Below are positions 17,558-26,858 of a DNA stretch of 64,000 bases, piece by piece. A program made the position numbers and the translations under genes. Below the pieces are notes generated by a model. That model was not told where the DNA came from. It did no database searches and was given only the letters and a program-made list of their open reading frames with translations. How positions within the stretch are numbered: the stretch's first letter is position 1; every line of letters starts with the position of its first letter. Source of the DNA: Pseudomonas sp. R4-35-07. GTDB lineage: Bacteria; Pseudomonadota; Gammaproteobacteria; Pseudomonadales; Pseudomonadaceae. The stretch lies in NCBI RefSeq assembly GCF_003852235.1, contig NZ_CP027732.1, forward strand, positions 5,270,001 to 5,334,000, written 5' to 3'.

Positions 17558-17602
17558 CTCACAATCCCTTGGTCGTAGGTTCGAGTCCTACTGGGCCCAC
17601 CA
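17558..17602 (+). pseudogene. tRNA 3'-half fragment (right island boundary)
   Basis: The fragment begins CTCACAATCC in the anticodon loop and ends TGGGCCCACCA, the acceptor 3' strand and CCA of the tRNA at 9191. Its T arm is GTAGG-TTCGAGT-CCTAC, with paired substitutions relative to the intact gene, so it comes from a folding tRNA lineage and not from simple decay. The 5' half (acceptor, D arm, anticodon 5' stem) is absent, so no tRNA is made. Confidence 0.8.
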
Positions 17603-17644
17603 ATTTCAAAAGCCGCGCATTGCGCGGCTTTCGCATGTCTGGCG
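17558..17644 (+). repeat. right attachment-type repeat
   Basis: Counterpart of 9223-9308: the same acceptor end, the same terminator hairpin (17609-17631) and the same GTCTGGCG end. Divergence elsewhere indicates an old or heterologous event. Confidence 0.75.
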
Positions 17645-17714
17645 CCGCAGTTCTGTAAGCCCGACCAAGCCTGTAACATGCACACCCACTGCCCCCCGCA
17701 CTGGAGCTTCACCC

Positions 17715-18161
17715 TTGCCCGCCTTAGACGAAATCGACCGTCAACTGATCGCCGCCTTGCAGCTCAACGCCCGCGAAAGCGTGGCCATGCTTGCCCGGCA
17801 GTTGGGGATCGCGCGTACCACGGTGACTTCGCGCCTGGCGCGTCTTGAGAAGACCCAGGTGATTACCGGTTATGGCGTGCGCCTGGGTCAGCGCGTGGCG
17901 GATGGCGGGTTGCAGGCGTATGTGGGCATTACCGTGCAACCACGTTCAGGCAAGGAAGTGCTGCGCCGGCTGAGCGCGATGGCTCAGGTGCAGCAGTTGT
18001 GCGCAGTGAGCGGCGAATTTGATTATGTGGCGTGGCTGCGCACAGAGTCGCCGGAGCAGCTTGATCAATTGCTGGATCAGATCGGCAGTGTGGAGGGTGT
18101 GGAAAAAACTACCACCTCCATCATCCTCAGTAACAAATTGGACCGTGGACAACCTATCTGA
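17715..18161 (+). CDS. Lrp/AsnC-family regulator, probably controls davBA
   Basis: A 148-aa protein using a TTG start with GGAG 8 nt upstream. The N-terminal HTH (DEIDRQLIAALQLNARESVAMLARQLGIARTTVTSRLARLE) is followed by an ActR/RAM ligand-binding domain (about 68-140). Lrp-type proteins respond to amino acids. In P. putida an AsnC-type gene lies beside davBA (PP_0384-PP_0382), the same order as here. Control of lysine degradation is inferred from this position. Confidence 0.88.
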   Translation: MPALDEIDRQLIAALQLNARESVAMLARQLGIARTTVTSRLARLEKTQVITGYGVRLGQRVADGGLQAYVGITVQPRSGKEVLRRLSAMAQVQQLCAVSGEFDYVAWLRTESPEQLDQLLDQIGSVEGVEKTTTSIILSNKLDRGQPI

Positions 18162-18307
18162 CCAGCCACTTCGCCATATTGACTAAAACCAGTGCAATCC
18201 GACGACACATTGCGTCTTATTAACGAGCGCAACGCTCCCTAAACTGGCTGCCATCTTTTCCTATACTCAACGGGCCCTGTCCCGCCGAGTCGTCAGTAAG
18301 GTCAGCC

Positions 18308-20011
18308 ATGAGCATTCCGTCCAGCACCATCAGCAAGACCAACCGACACCCCGCCAATGGTAAAAAGCCCATCACCATCTTCGGCCCGGATTTTCCGTTT
18401 GCCTTTGATGACTGGATCGAACACCCCGCCGGCCTGGGCAGTATTCCTGCCGCCAACCATGGTGCTGAAGTGGCGATTGTCGGCGCGGGGATCGCGGGCC
18501 TGGTGGCCGCTTACGAACTGATGAAGCTGGGCCTCAAGCCGGTGGTATACGAAGCCTCGAAAATGGGCGGTCGCCTGCGTTCCCAAGCGTTTGAAGGCGC
18601 CGAAGGCATTATCGCCGAGCTGGGTGGGATGCGCTTTCCGGTGTCGTCCACCGCCTTCTATCACTATGTGGACAAGCTGGGCCTGGAAACCAAACCCTTT
18701 CCCAACCCGCTGACGCCGGCGTCTGGCAGTACCGTCATCGATCTGGAAGGCCAGACGCACTACGCGCAAAAACTCTCCGACCTGCCGGTGCTGTTCCAGG
18801 AAGTCGCCGACGCCTGGGCCGACGCGCTGGAAGCCGGTTCGCAGTTCGGCGATATCCAACAGGCGATCCGTGACCGCGACGTGCCGCGCCTCAAAGCGTT
18901 GTGGAATAAGCTGGTGCCGCTGTGGGACGACCGCACCTTCTATGACTTCGTCGCCACCTCAAAAGCCTTTGCCAAGCTGTCGTTTCATCATCGCGAAGTA
19001 TTTGGTCAGGTCGGTTTCGGCACCGGCGGCTGGGACTCGGATTTCCCCAACTCGATGCTGGAAATCTTCCGCGTGGTGATGACCAACTGCGACGACCATC
19101 AACATCTGGTCGTTGGCGGCGTGGCCCAAGTGCCCATGGGCATCTGGCGTCACGTACCGGAGCAATGCGCCCACTGGCCTGCCGGCACCAGTCTCAGCTC
19201 ATTGCATCGAGGCGCACCACGGGCCGGCGTGAAGCGCATTGCTCACGCCGCCGACGGACGTTTCGCCGTTACCGATATCTACGGTGACACCCGCGAATAC
19301 GCCGCCGTATTGACCACCTGCCAAAGCTGGCTGCTGACCACCCAGATCGAATGCGACGAAACCCTGTTCTCGCAAAAAATGTGGATGGCCCTGGACCGCA
19401 CGCGCTACATGCAGTCATCGAAAACTTTTGTCATGGTCGACCGCCCGTTCTGGAAAGACAAAGACCCGGAAACCGGCCGCGACCTGATGAGCATGACCCT
19501 CACCGACCGCCTGACGCGCGGCACTTATCTTTTCGACAACGGCGACGACAGGCCTGGGGTGATCTGCCTGTCCTATTCGTGGATGAGCGACGCGCTGAAA
19601 ATGCTGCCCCAGCCCATCGATAAGCGGGTCAAACTGGCACTCGACGCGCTGACGAAGATCTACCCGAAAGTCGACATCAAGGCGCGCATCATCGGCGACC
19701 CGATCACCGTGTCCTGGGAAGCCGACCCGCATTTCCTCGGGGCCTTCAAAGGTGCATTGCCCGGCCACTATCGGTATAACCAGCGCATGTATGCGCACTT
19801 CATGCAGAAGGACATGCCCGCCGAACAACGTGGGATTTTTATCGCCGGCGACGACGTTTCCTGGACCCCAGCCTGGGTGGAGGGCGCGGTACAAACCTCG
19901 CTGAACGCGGTGTGGGGCATCATGACCCACTTCGGCGGCAGCACCCATCCGGAAAACCCAGGGCCCGGCGATGTGTTTGACGAGATAGGGCCAATCGCCC
20001 TGCCCGAATAA
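18308..20011 (+). CDS. davB: L-lysine 2-monooxygenase (flavin amine oxidase family)
   Basis: A 567-aa FAD enzyme with a Rossmann GAGIAG motif at 59-64 and a GGRLRS motif shortly after (about 87-92). The C-terminal FAD-binding end reads IAGDDVSWTPAWVEGAVQT. It belongs to the tryptophan/lysine 2-monooxygenase group of amine oxidases. DavB converts L-lysine to 5-aminovaleramide, CO2 and water. The downstream amidase 10 bp away, and the pqqF neighbour, match the P. putida davB-davA-pqqF order, which favours lysine over tryptophan as substrate. Confidence 0.85.
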   Translation: MSIPSSTISKTNRHPANGKKPITIFGPDFPFAFDDWIEHPAGLGSIPAANHGAEVAIVGAGIAGLVAAYELMKLGLKPVVYEASKMGGRLRSQAFEGAEGIIAELGGMRFPVSSTAFYHYVDKLGLETKPFPNPLTPASGSTVIDLEGQTHYAQKLSDLPVLFQEVADAWADALEAGSQFGDIQQAIRDRDVPRLKALWNKLVPLWDDRTFYDFVATSKAFAKLSFHHREVFGQVGFGTGGWDSDFPNSMLEIFRVVMTNCDDHQHLVVGGVAQVPMGIWRHVPEQCAHWPAGTSLSSLHRGAPRAGVKRIAHAADGRFAVTDIYGDTREYAAVLTTCQSWLLTTQIECDETLFSQKMWMALDRTRYMQSSKTFVMVDRPFWKDKDPETGRDLMSMTLTDRLTRGTYLFDNGDDRPGVICLSYSWMSDALKMLPQPIDKRVKLALDALTKIYPKVDIKARIIGDPITVSWEADPHFLGAFKGALPGHYRYNQRMYAHFMQKDMPAEQRGIFIAGDDVSWTPAWVEGAVQTSLNAVWGIMTHFGGSTHPENPGPGDVFDEIGPIALPE

Positions 20012-20021
20012 GGAGCCTGAC

Positions 20022-20816
20022 ATGCGTGTCGCCCTGTACCAATGCCCGCCACTGCCGCTGGACGTGGCCGGTAATCTCAAGCGCCTGCAGCAACTGGCGC
20101 ATGAAGCGTCGGGTGCCGATGTGCTGGTGCTGCCGGAAATGTTCCTGACGGGCTACAACATAGGCGCCGAAGCCACAGGCGCCTTGGCCGAGGCCCGGGA
20201 TGGCGAGTCGGCACACACCATTGCTGAAATCGCGCAAAGTGCCGGGCTGGCGATTCTGTATGGTTACCCGGAGCGGGCCGAAGACGGCCAGATCTACAAC
20301 GCCGTGCAGTTGATCGACGCCCACGGCAAACGCCTGTGCAACTACCGCAAGACTCACCTGTTTGGCGACCTCGATCACGCGATGTTCAGCGCGGGTGAGG
20401 ATGACTTCCCGCTGGTGGAAGTGAACGGCTGGAAGCTGGGTTTCCTGATTTGCTACGACCTGGAGTTTCCGGAAAACACCCGGCGCCTGGCCCTGGCCGG
20501 TGCCGAACTGATCCTGGTACCGACTGCCAATATGGTGCCGTTCGACTTTGTTGCCGACGTCACCGTGCGGGCGCGGGCGTTCGAGAACCAATGTTTCGTG
20601 GCCTATGCCAATTACTGCGGGCACGAAGACGATATTCACTATTGCGGCCAAAGCAGCATTGCCGGGCCCGATGGCCAACGCATCGCCCAGGCGGGCCTGG
20701 ATGAAGCGTTGATTGTCGGCACGCTGGACCGGCAATCGATCCTCGACGCCCGCGCCGCCAATCATTACCTGCACGACCGTCGCCCCGAGCTTTACGGCGC
20801 GCTGCACAAGCCCTGA
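20022..20816 (+). CDS. davA: 5-aminovaleramide hydrolase (nitrilase superfamily)
   Basis: A 264-aa carbon-nitrogen hydrolase. The Glu-Lys-Cys triad is visible: LPEMFLTGYN (Glu39), NYRKTHLFGD (Lys) and FLICYDLEFPE (Cys). DavA hydrolyses 5-aminovaleramide to 5-aminovalerate and ammonia, the second step of the lysine-aminovalerate route. It is co-transcribed with davB (10-bp gap, AGGAG before ATG). Confidence 0.88.
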   Translation: MRVALYQCPPLPLDVAGNLKRLQQLAHEASGADVLVLPEMFLTGYNIGAEATGALAEARDGESAHTIAEIAQSAGLAILYGYPERAEDGQIYNAVQLIDAHGKRLCNYRKTHLFGDLDHAMFSAGEDDFPLVEVNGWKLGFLICYDLEFPENTRRLALAGAELILVPTANMVPFDFVADVTVRARAFENQCFVAYANYCGHEDDIHYCGQSSIAGPDGQRIAQAGLDEALIVGTLDRQSILDARAANHYLHDRRPELYGALHKP

Positions 20817-20864
20817 TCCACCGGGTTTGCTAGCATAGGCGCTTCCCCCGCTTCGGAAGTGCCC

Positions 20865-23228
20865 ATGCCTGCGTCGGTTCACGCTCAACCCCTGCACCTC
20901 ACTCTGGCTAATGGCCTGCGGATTCGCCTGCGCCATGCACCGCGCTTGAAGCGCTGCGCGGTTGTTTTGCGGGTGGCTGCCGGCAGCCATGACGCGCCAT
21001 TGGCATGGCCGGGGCTGGCGCATTTCCTTGAGCATTTGTTGTTTTTGGCAACCGAGCGCTTTCCGGCAGACGAAGGGTTGATGGCCTACGTGCAGCGCCA
21101 TGGCGGGCAAGTGAATGCCAGCACCCGCGAGCGCACTACCGAATTCTTTTTCGAGCTGCCGGTTCCGACCTTCGCCGATGGGCTCGTGCGGTTAGCCAAC
21201 ATGCTGACGCACCCTCGTCTGGCCCTCGACGACCAACTACGCGAGCGCGAAGTGCTGCACGCCGAGTTCGTTGCCTGGTCGCAAGATGCCAAGGCGCAGC
21301 AACAGGTGGCCTTGCTGGAGGGCTTGGCCGCTGATCACCCGTTGCGCGGCTTCCATGCGGGCAATCGCGACAGCCTGCCAGTGGAATGTGAGGCTTTTCA
21401 GCAGGCGTTGCGCGAACTTCATCAGCGCTTCTATCAAAGCGGGCAGATGACGTTGAGCCTTGCCGGCCCACAATCGCAGCAAGACCTGGAAGCGCTGGCG
21501 CAGCAATTCAGTGCGCAGTTGAACGGCGGCCCGTTACATCCCCAGGCCGCGCCGCCAGCGTTGATGGCCGGGCAAGCCAGGGGCTATCAACATGTTGCCG
21601 ATCATCATCTGCATCAGGTCATCACCTGTGACGCACCGCGCGAAGCGCTGGCGTTTCTCTGTACCTGGCTCAACAGCCCGGCGCCGGGTGGCTTGCTCGC
21701 TGAACTCAAAGCGCGACGCCTGGCGACTGCCTTGCACGCCTCGGTGCTGTACCACTTTGCCGGACAGGCTGTGCTGGATATCGACATCCAAGGCGATGCG
21801 ACTACACAGATCGAGGCGCTGCTGCACGACTGGCTGAGTTTTTTCGCACACAGCGACTGGACGCCCCTACGCGAAGAGTTCGTCTTGCTGACTGCTCGCC
21901 AACAACAAGTCCAAAGCGCCCTGGGGCTGGCACGCAACGACCTCGAAGACGTATCGGACCAAAGTCTCGCAGCGCTCAAGGCCATGCTCGACGCACTGCA
22001 TCTGCCGCCCGCCAGGCATGAATGGCAGCTTGCGCCGGCTAACCCGTTTCTTCGTCCCGCTGCTCAAGAAGAACGTGCCGGCTTGATTCGCGGCCAGACC
22101 AGCGCCCACCGGGGCTTGCGCACATTCGCCCAGGACCGCTCGCGGGGCCGACGGGAAACATCGGCGCTGACATTCAGCCAGGCATTGGCCAATGACACCG
22201 GTGAAGGCGCCCTGTACCTGCGCTGGCGATTTGAGGGCGCCGTGCCTGCTGGCCTGGACAGTCTGTTACAACCGCTGCGCGACAGTGCCGGTCAAGCGGG
22301 CGTCGAGTTGGCTTTCGAAACCATCGCCAATGACTGGCAGGTAAAAATGCTCGGTTTCCACGAGCCCATGCCAGCCGTGCTTGAAGCAATGACGCGCTGC
22401 TTGAGCACTGCCGCTGAACACTTGGCGCCTCCACCCCCGGCACCGATGATTGCCATCCGCGAATTGCTCAAGGCATTGCCCGCCTGCTGTGCCGGCGTTC
22501 AGCCGACGCCCCAAGCGACGCCAGCCTCGTGGGCCACCGCCCACTGGCAAGGGCTGGGCTCAGGGTTGCCGGCAGCCTGTGAAGCGGCGATCAAGACCGC
22601 AGCGGCCCGCTTGCCTGGGCAGCCTGCGCCTTTGCAATACGAACCTCAATCGCTCAAAGGTCAGCGTCGCTGGCACGAGGTCAACACCGCGTCCAGCGAA
22701 GCGGCGATGCTGCTGTTTTGCCCGACACCCACTCACGCCCTGTCCGATGAAGCCGCCTGGCGCTTGCTCGGTCATCTGCTTCAGGGGCCGTTCTACCAGC
22801 GCCTGCGGGTCGAGCTACAAATCGGCTACGCCGTTTTCAGTGGCATCCGACAGGTCAATGGGCAGACCGGCTTGCTGTTCGGCGTGCAGTCCCCCAGCGC
22901 ATCCCTCGGTGAGATCGTTGAACAGGTGCAGACGTTCCTGGCACAACTGCCGTCGTTGATCGAGCGCAACGCAGACATGGGCAACGAGGCCTTGGCGCAG
23001 CAATTCACTGCCCAATCCCTGCCGATGGCCCAAGCCGCTGTTTTGCTGTGGCATGCGCAGTTGGCGGGCCACTCATCGGGTTATCTGGAACAATTACAAG
23101 AATTGATACAAAGCTGCTCGCGGGACGATATGCGGCGCGCCGTGCAACAACTGAACGACGCCACAGGCGGCTGGCGCTGCATTGCTAATGGCCCGTGCAT
23201 CGGGGGGCGCTGGCAGCCAGCTGCGTGA
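20865..23228 (+). CDS. pqqF: PQQ biosynthesis protease PqqF (M16 family)
   Basis: A 787-aa protein from the ATG at 20865, with GGAAG 6 nt upstream; an in-frame GTG lies at 20859. The inverted zinc motif HFLEH is at 53-57, with a downstream Glu region expected near 130. M16 proteases of this type, with PqqG where present, cut the cross-linked PqqA peptide to free the Glu-Tyr product. It lies 48 bp after davA and 158 bp before pqqA, all in the same direction. The C-terminal half is less conserved, as is usual in PqqF. Confidence 0.9.
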   Translation: MPASVHAQPLHLTLANGLRIRLRHAPRLKRCAVVLRVAAGSHDAPLAWPGLAHFLEHLLFLATERFPADEGLMAYVQRHGGQVNASTRERTTEFFFELPVPTFADGLVRLANMLTHPRLALDDQLREREVLHAEFVAWSQDAKAQQQVALLEGLAADHPLRGFHAGNRDSLPVECEAFQQALRELHQRFYQSGQMTLSLAGPQSQQDLEALAQQFSAQLNGGPLHPQAAPPALMAGQARGYQHVADHHLHQVITCDAPREALAFLCTWLNSPAPGGLLAELKARRLATALHASVLYHFAGQAVLDIDIQGDATTQIEALLHDWLSFFAHSDWTPLREEFVLLTARQQQVQSALGLARNDLEDVSDQSLAALKAMLDALHLPPARHEWQLAPANPFLRPAAQEERAGLIRGQTSAHRGLRTFAQDRSRGRRETSALTFSQALANDTGEGALYLRWRFEGAVPAGLDSLLQPLRDSAGQAGVELAFETIANDWQVKMLGFHEPMPAVLEAMTRCLSTAAEHLAPPPPAPMIAIRELLKALPACCAGVQPTPQATPASWATAHWQGLGSGLPAACEAAIKTAAARLPGQPAPLQYEPQSLKGQRRWHEVNTASSEAAMLLFCPTPTHALSDEAAWRLLGHLLQGPFYQRLRVELQIGYAVFSGIRQVNGQTGLLFGVQSPSASLGEIVEQVQTFLAQLPSLIERNADMGNEALAQQFTAQSLPMAQAAVLLWHAQLAGHSSGYLEQLQELIQSCSRDDMRRAVQQLNDATGGWRCIANGPCIGGRWQPAA

Positions 23229-23284
23229 TCATTGCCAACCGTGCAACAGGCTTTTTCTTTCGGGACAGCGCTAACTTGAAAAGA

Positions 23285-23307
23285 ATTGCGTAATATTCCC
23301 ACGCAAT
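23285..23307 (+). promoter_or_regulatory. inverted repeat upstream of pqqA, candidate operator
   Basis: ATTGCGT (23285-23291) and ACGCAAT (23301-23307) form a perfect 7-bp inverted repeat with 9 bp between, about 80 bp before the pqqA coding start. The binding protein is not known from the sequence. Confidence 0.4.
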
Positions 23308-23386
23308 ATCTGAACATCTCCCATGGGAGGTGGACTATATGTACTACTTGGTAGTGAACATCCCGTCCCTTGATAGGAGTATGAAT

Positions 23387-23461
23387 ATGACCTGGTCCAA
23401 ACCTGCTTACACTGATTTGCGCATCGGTTTCGAAGTCACCATGTACTTCGCCAGCCGTTAA
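23387..23461 (+). CDS. pqqA: PQQ precursor peptide PqqA
   Basis: A 24-aa peptide [20 protein letters not shown] plus FASR. It holds the conserved Glu16 and Tyr20 that PqqE cross-links to form the PQQ skeleton. The ATG at 23387 has GGAG 7 nt upstream. The frame stays open to two further ATGs: 23381, too close to the site, and 23339, with its own strong GGAGG. A 40-aa product is therefore possible (see findings). Confidence 0.95.
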   Translation: MTWSKPAYTDLRIGFEVTMYFASR

Positions 23462-23477
23462 TCCGCTGGGTAATACA

Positions 23478-23505
23478 ACGCCTCGGTTCGCCCGGGGCGT
23501 TTTTG
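23478..23505 (+). terminator. hairpin between pqqA and pqqB
   Basis: ACGCCTCGG (23478-23486) pairs with CCGGGGCGT (23492-23500, one G-U), followed by TTTTGTTTT. A partial terminator here would keep pqqA transcript in excess over the enzyme genes, a reported feature of pqq operons (inference for this strain). Confidence 0.75.
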
Positions 23506-23532
23506 TTTTGAGCTGTGCTTGATGGAGCGATC

Positions 23533-24444
23533 ATGTTTGTCCAGATTCTAGGTTCCGCCGCCGGCGGCGGCTTCCCGCAGTGGAACTGCAACTGCGTGAA
23601 TTGCGCAGGTTTTCGTGATGGTAGCCTGCGGGCCCAGGCGCGGACCCAGTCGTCCATCGCGATTTCCGATGATGGTGTGAATTGGGTACTGTGCAACGCA
23701 TCACCGGATATCCGCGCACAACTGCAAGGGTTTGCGCCGATGCAACCGGGCCGCGCCCTGCGTGACACCGGCATCAGCGCGATCATCCTGATGGACAGTC
23801 AGATCGACCACACCACCGGCCTGCTGAGCCTGCGCGAGGGTTGCCCGCACCAGGTGTGGTGCACCGACATGGTCCATGAAGACCTGAGCACCGGTTTCCC
23901 GCTGTTCACCATGCTTACTCACTGGAACGGCGGCCTGGCCTGGAACCGTATTGAGCTGGACGCCAGCTTCACTATCCCGGCCTGCCCCAACCTGCGCTTC
24001 ACGCCACTGCCGCTGCGCAGCGCCGCCCCGCCGTATTCGCCGCACCGCTTCGACCCGCACCCAGGCGACAACATCGGCCTGATCGTCGAAGACCTGCGCA
24101 CTGGTGGCAAACTGTTCTACGCCCCAGGCCTGGGCAAGGTCGACGCGCCGCTGCTGGACATCATGGCCGGCAGCGACTGCCTGCTGGTGGACGGCACGAT
24201 GTGGGACGACGACGAAATGCAGCGCCGTGGCGTCGGCACCCGCACCGGCCGCGAAATGGGCCACCTGGCGCAAAATGGCCCTGGCGGCATGCTCGAAGTG
24301 CTGGAACAGTTGCCCGAGCAGCGCAAAGTGCTTATCCACATCAACAACACCAACCCGATCCTCGATGAAGATTCCCCCGAGCGAGCCGAGCTGGTGCGGC
24401 GTAATGTCGAAGTAGCCTACGACGGCATGAGCATCGAGTTGTAG
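23533..24444 (+). CDS. pqqB: PQQ biosynthesis protein PqqB
   Basis: A 303-aa metallo-beta-lactamase-fold protein starting [21 protein letters not shown], with the family's typical length. It is reported to act as an iron-dependent hydroxylase on the Glu-Tyr intermediate. Conserved [10 protein letters not shown] and histidine motifs are present. The ATG at 23533 has GGAG 5 nt before it; upstream in-frame codons are not needed. pqqC follows 9 bp downstream. Confidence 0.95.
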   Translation: MFVQILGSAAGGGFPQWNCNCVNCAGFRDGSLRAQARTQSSIAISDDGVNWVLCNASPDIRAQLQGFAPMQPGRALRDTGISAIILMDSQIDHTTGLLSLREGCPHQVWCTDMVHEDLSTGFPLFTMLTHWNGGLAWNRIELDASFTIPACPNLRFTPLPLRSAAPPYSPHRFDPHPGDNIGLIVEDLRTGGKLFYAPGLGKVDAPLLDIMAGSDCLLVDGTMWDDDEMQRRGVGTRTGREMGHLAQNGPGGMLEVLEQLPEQRKVLIHINNTNPILDEDSPERAELVRRNVEVAYDGMSIEL

Positions 24445-24453
24445 GAGACTCAT

Positions 24454-25206
24454 ATGACTGATACACCGATGACCCCTGAAGCATTCGAACACGCCCTGCG
24501 CGCCAAAGGCGCCTTCTATCACATCCACCACCCGTATCACGTGGCGATGTACGAAGGCCGCGCCACCCGCGAGCAGATCCAGGGCTGGGTCGCCAACCGC
24601 TTCTACTATCAGGTGAACATTCCCCTCAAGGACGCGGCGATCCTGGCCAACTGCCCGGACCGTGAAATCCGTCGCGAATGGATCCAGCGCCTGCTCGACC
24701 ACGATGGCGCGCCCGGAGAAGACGGCGGCATCGAAGCCTGGCTGCGCCTGGGCCAAGCCGTCGGTCTCGACCCGGACCAACTGCGCTCCCAGGAACTGGT
24801 ATTGCCCGGCGTACGCTTTGCGGTAGACGCCTACGTCAACTTCGCCCGCCGCGCCAGTTGGCAAGAAGCCGCCAGCAGCTCCTTGACCGAACTGTTCGCG
24901 CCGCAGATCCACCAGTCGCGCCTCGACAGTTGGCCGCAGCATTACCCGTGGATCGACCCGGCCGGCTACGAATACTTCCGCACCCGCCTGGGCCAGGCCC
25001 GTCGCGACGTGGAACACGGGTTGGCGATCACCCTGCAGCACTACACCACCCGTGAAGGCCAGGAGCGCATGCTGGAAATTCTCCAGTTCAAACTGGACAT
25101 CCTGTGGAGCATGCTTGACGCCATGAGCATGGCCTACGAACTGAACCGCCCGCCATACCACAGCGTGACCGAGCAGCGGGTGTGGCATAAAGGGATCATC
25201 CTATGA
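24454..25206 (+). CDS. pqqC: pyrroloquinoline-quinone synthase PqqC
   Basis: A 250-aa all-helical oxidase. It catalyses the last step of PQQ synthesis, ring closure and eight-electron oxidation of AHQQ, without metal or flavin cofactor. [21 protein letters not shown] and [20 protein letters not shown] are highly conserved family segments. Its stop overlaps pqqD's start by 4 bp. Confidence 0.97.
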   Translation: MTDTPMTPEAFEHALRAKGAFYHIHHPYHVAMYEGRATREQIQGWVANRFYYQVNIPLKDAAILANCPDREIRREWIQRLLDHDGAPGEDGGIEAWLRLGQAVGLDPDQLRSQELVLPGVRFAVDAYVNFARRASWQEAASSSLTELFAPQIHQSRLDSWPQHYPWIDPAGYEYFRTRLGQARRDVEHGLAITLQHYTTREGQERMLEILQFKLDILWSMLDAMSMAYELNRPPYHSVTEQRVWHKGIIL

Positions 25207-25478
25207 GCTTTGATCGCAGCAAAAAACCGACCTGGCGCCCGGGTTACCGCTTCCAGTATGAGCCCGCGCAGAAAGGCCATGTGCTGCTTTACCCGGAAGG
25301 CATGATCAAGCTCAACGACAGCGCCGCGCTGATTGGTGGCTTGATTGACGGTGAGCGCGACGTGGCGGCCATCATCGCCGAGCTGGACCGGCAATTTCCC
25401 GGCGTGCCGGAACTCGGTGATGACATCGAGCAATTCATGGAGGTCGCCCGTGCCGAGCACTGGATCACCCTTGCCTGA
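25203..25478 (+). CDS. pqqD: PQQ biosynthesis peptide chaperone PqqD
   Basis: A 91-aa winged-helix-like RiPP recognition element ([19 protein letters not shown]). It binds PqqA and delivers it to PqqE. The start overlaps the pqqC stop (ATGA) and its end overlaps the chosen start of pqqE, indicating tight translational coupling. Confidence 0.96.
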   Translation: MSFDRSKKPTWRPGYRFQYEPAQKGHVLLYPEGMIKLNDSAALIGGLIDGERDVAAIIAELDRQFPGVPELGDDIEQFMEVARAEHWITLA

Positions 25479-26601
25479 AAAACCCGCCATCGGCCTGCCG
25501 CTGTGGCTGCTCGCCGAGCTGACTTACCGCTGCCCGCTGCAGTGCCCGTACTGCTCCAACCCGCTGGATTTTGCCGAGCAGGGCAAGGAGCTGAGCACCG
25601 AGCAATGGATCAAGGTCTTTCGCGAAGCCCGCGAAATGGGCGCCGCCCAGCTCGGGTTTTCCGGCGGTGAACCGCTGGTGCGGCAGGACCTCGCCGAACT
25701 GATCTTCGAAGCGCGCAAGCTGGGGTTCTATACCAACCTGATCACCTCAGGCATTGGCCTGACCGAACAGAAGATCAGTGATTTCAAAAAGGCCGGCCTG
25801 GACCATATCCAGATCAGCTTCCAGGCCAGCGACGAACAGGTCAACAACCTGCTGGCCGGCTCGAAAAAAGCCTTCGCGCAAAAGCTCGAAATGGCTCGGG
25901 CGGTGAAAGCCCACGGTTACCCGATGGTGCTGAACTTCGTCACCCATCGGCATAACATCGACAAGATCGACCGCATTATCGAGCTGTGCATTGCCCTTGA
26001 GGCGGATTTTGTCGAGCTTGCCACCTGCCAGTTCTACGGCTGGGCGCAGCTCAATCGTGTGGGGTTATTGCCGACCAGGGAACAACTGGTACGCGCCGAA
26101 CGCATCACCAACGAATACCGCGCCAAGCTCGAAGCCGAAGGCCACCCGTGCAAGCTGATTTTCGTGACGCCGGATTACTATGAAGAACGCCCGAAAGCCT
26201 GCATGAATGGCTGGGGCAGTATTTTTCTGACAGTGACACCGGACGGTACCGCCCTGCCCTGTCATGGTGCCCGACAAATGCCGGTGCAGTTTCCCAATGT
26301 GCGCGACCACAGCATGCAACACATCTGGTACGACTCGTTCGGCTTCAACCGTTTTCGCGGCTACGACTGGATGCCCGAGCCGTGCCGTTCATGCGATGAG
26401 AAGGAAAAGGACTTCGGCGGCTGCCGTTGCCAGGCCTTCATGCTCACGGGGGATGCGAGCAACGCCGACCCGGTGTGCAGCAAGTCCGAGCAGCACGGCA
26501 TCATCCTTCAAGCGCGGGAAGAAGCCGAACACGCCACCCAGACCATCGAGCAACTGGCGTTTCGCAATGAGCGCAATTCGCGCCTCATCGCCAAAGGCTG
26601 A
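25450..26601 (+). CDS. pqqE: PqqA peptide cyclase PqqE (radical SAM)
   Basis: A 383-aa radical SAM/SPASM enzyme. The radical SAM cluster cysteines are Cys28, Cys32 and Cys35 (CPLQCPYC). C-terminal SPASM cysteines cluster in [16 protein letters not shown]. It forms the C-C bond between Glu and Tyr of PqqA. I chose the GTG at 25450 because GGAGG lies 6 nt upstream and the product starts just before the conserved [17 protein letters not shown] block. A TTG at 25471 is the alternative. Confidence 0.95.
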   Translation: MPSTGSPLPEKPAIGLPLWLLAELTYRCPLQCPYCSNPLDFAEQGKELSTEQWIKVFREAREMGAAQLGFSGGEPLVRQDLAELIFEARKLGFYTNLITSGIGLTEQKISDFKKAGLDHIQISFQASDEQVNNLLAGSKKAFAQKLEMARAVKAHGYPMVLNFVTHRHNIDKIDRIIELCIALEADFVELATCQFYGWAQLNRVGLLPTREQLVRAERITNEYRAKLEAEGHPCKLIFVTPDYYEERPKACMNGWGSIFLTVTPDGTALPCHGARQMPVQFPNVRDHSMQHIWYDSFGFNRFRGYDWMPEPCRSCDEKEKDFGGCRCQAFMLTGDASNADPVCSKSEQHGIILQAREEAEHATQTIEQLAFRNERNSRLIAKG

Positions 26602-26606
26602 GGGTC

Positions 26607-26765
26607 TCAGCGCTTGGCGATGATGTACACCGCGTGAATGATGCCGGGGAAGTAACCGCACAGGGTCAGCAGAATGTTCAGCCAGAACGCGCCGCCGAAG
26701 CCTACTTGCAGGAACACACCCAGTGGCGGCAGCAGAATGGCGATGATGATACGAATGATGTCCAT
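26607..26765 (-). CDS. small PMP3/YqaE-family membrane protein
   Basis: A 52-aa protein reading MDIIRIIIAILLPPLGVFLQ, followed by GFGGAFWLNILLTLCGYFPGI, and ending IHAVYIIAKR. It has two hydrophobic helices and the LPPLGVF signature of the PMP3/UPF0057 family. These proteins sit in the inner membrane and are often stress-induced; the exact function is unknown. It converges on pqqE, with only 5 bp between the two stops. Confidence 0.9.
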   Translation of the reverse strand: MDIIRIIIAILLPPLGVFLQVGFGGAFWLNILLTLCGYFPGIIHAVYIIAKR

Positions 26766-26858
26766 GGGTCAGCTCCAGAAAATCGGCTCGTGTGAGCCGT
26801 GTAGCTAATCGACCTTGGCGCTTCGTGAGGGTTCAGTGGGTTCTGGCGTTGGGCCATC

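Larger units (their letters stand above)
9268..17602 (+). mobile_element. tRNA-borne genomic island: mobilisation remnant with defence-type cargo
   Basis: About 8.3 kb lies between the intact tRNA-CAU gene and a diverged copy of its 3' half. Genes from about 10.9 to 17.3 kb are clearly richer in A/T than the flanks. Content: a truncated virB5-like gene, an oriT-like region, a MobC-like gene, a GIY-YIG-like protein, an IetAS-like pair and a DarT/NADAR-like pair. No tyrosine or serine integrase and no relaxase is present, so it looks fixed in place, or mobilisable only with outside help. The flanking genes (sensor protein, Lrp/davBA) are ordinary chromosome. Confidence 0.8.

Noticed and set aside
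17558..17602. Second functional tRNA gene
   Set aside because: The 5' acceptor strand, D arm and 5' anticodon stem are absent; it cannot fold into a tRNA.
18225..18237. GAGCG-caa-CGCTC palindrome before davB as an Lrp operator or terminator
   Set aside because: Short, lacks a T run and does not fit a clear Lrp-type site; too weak to list.
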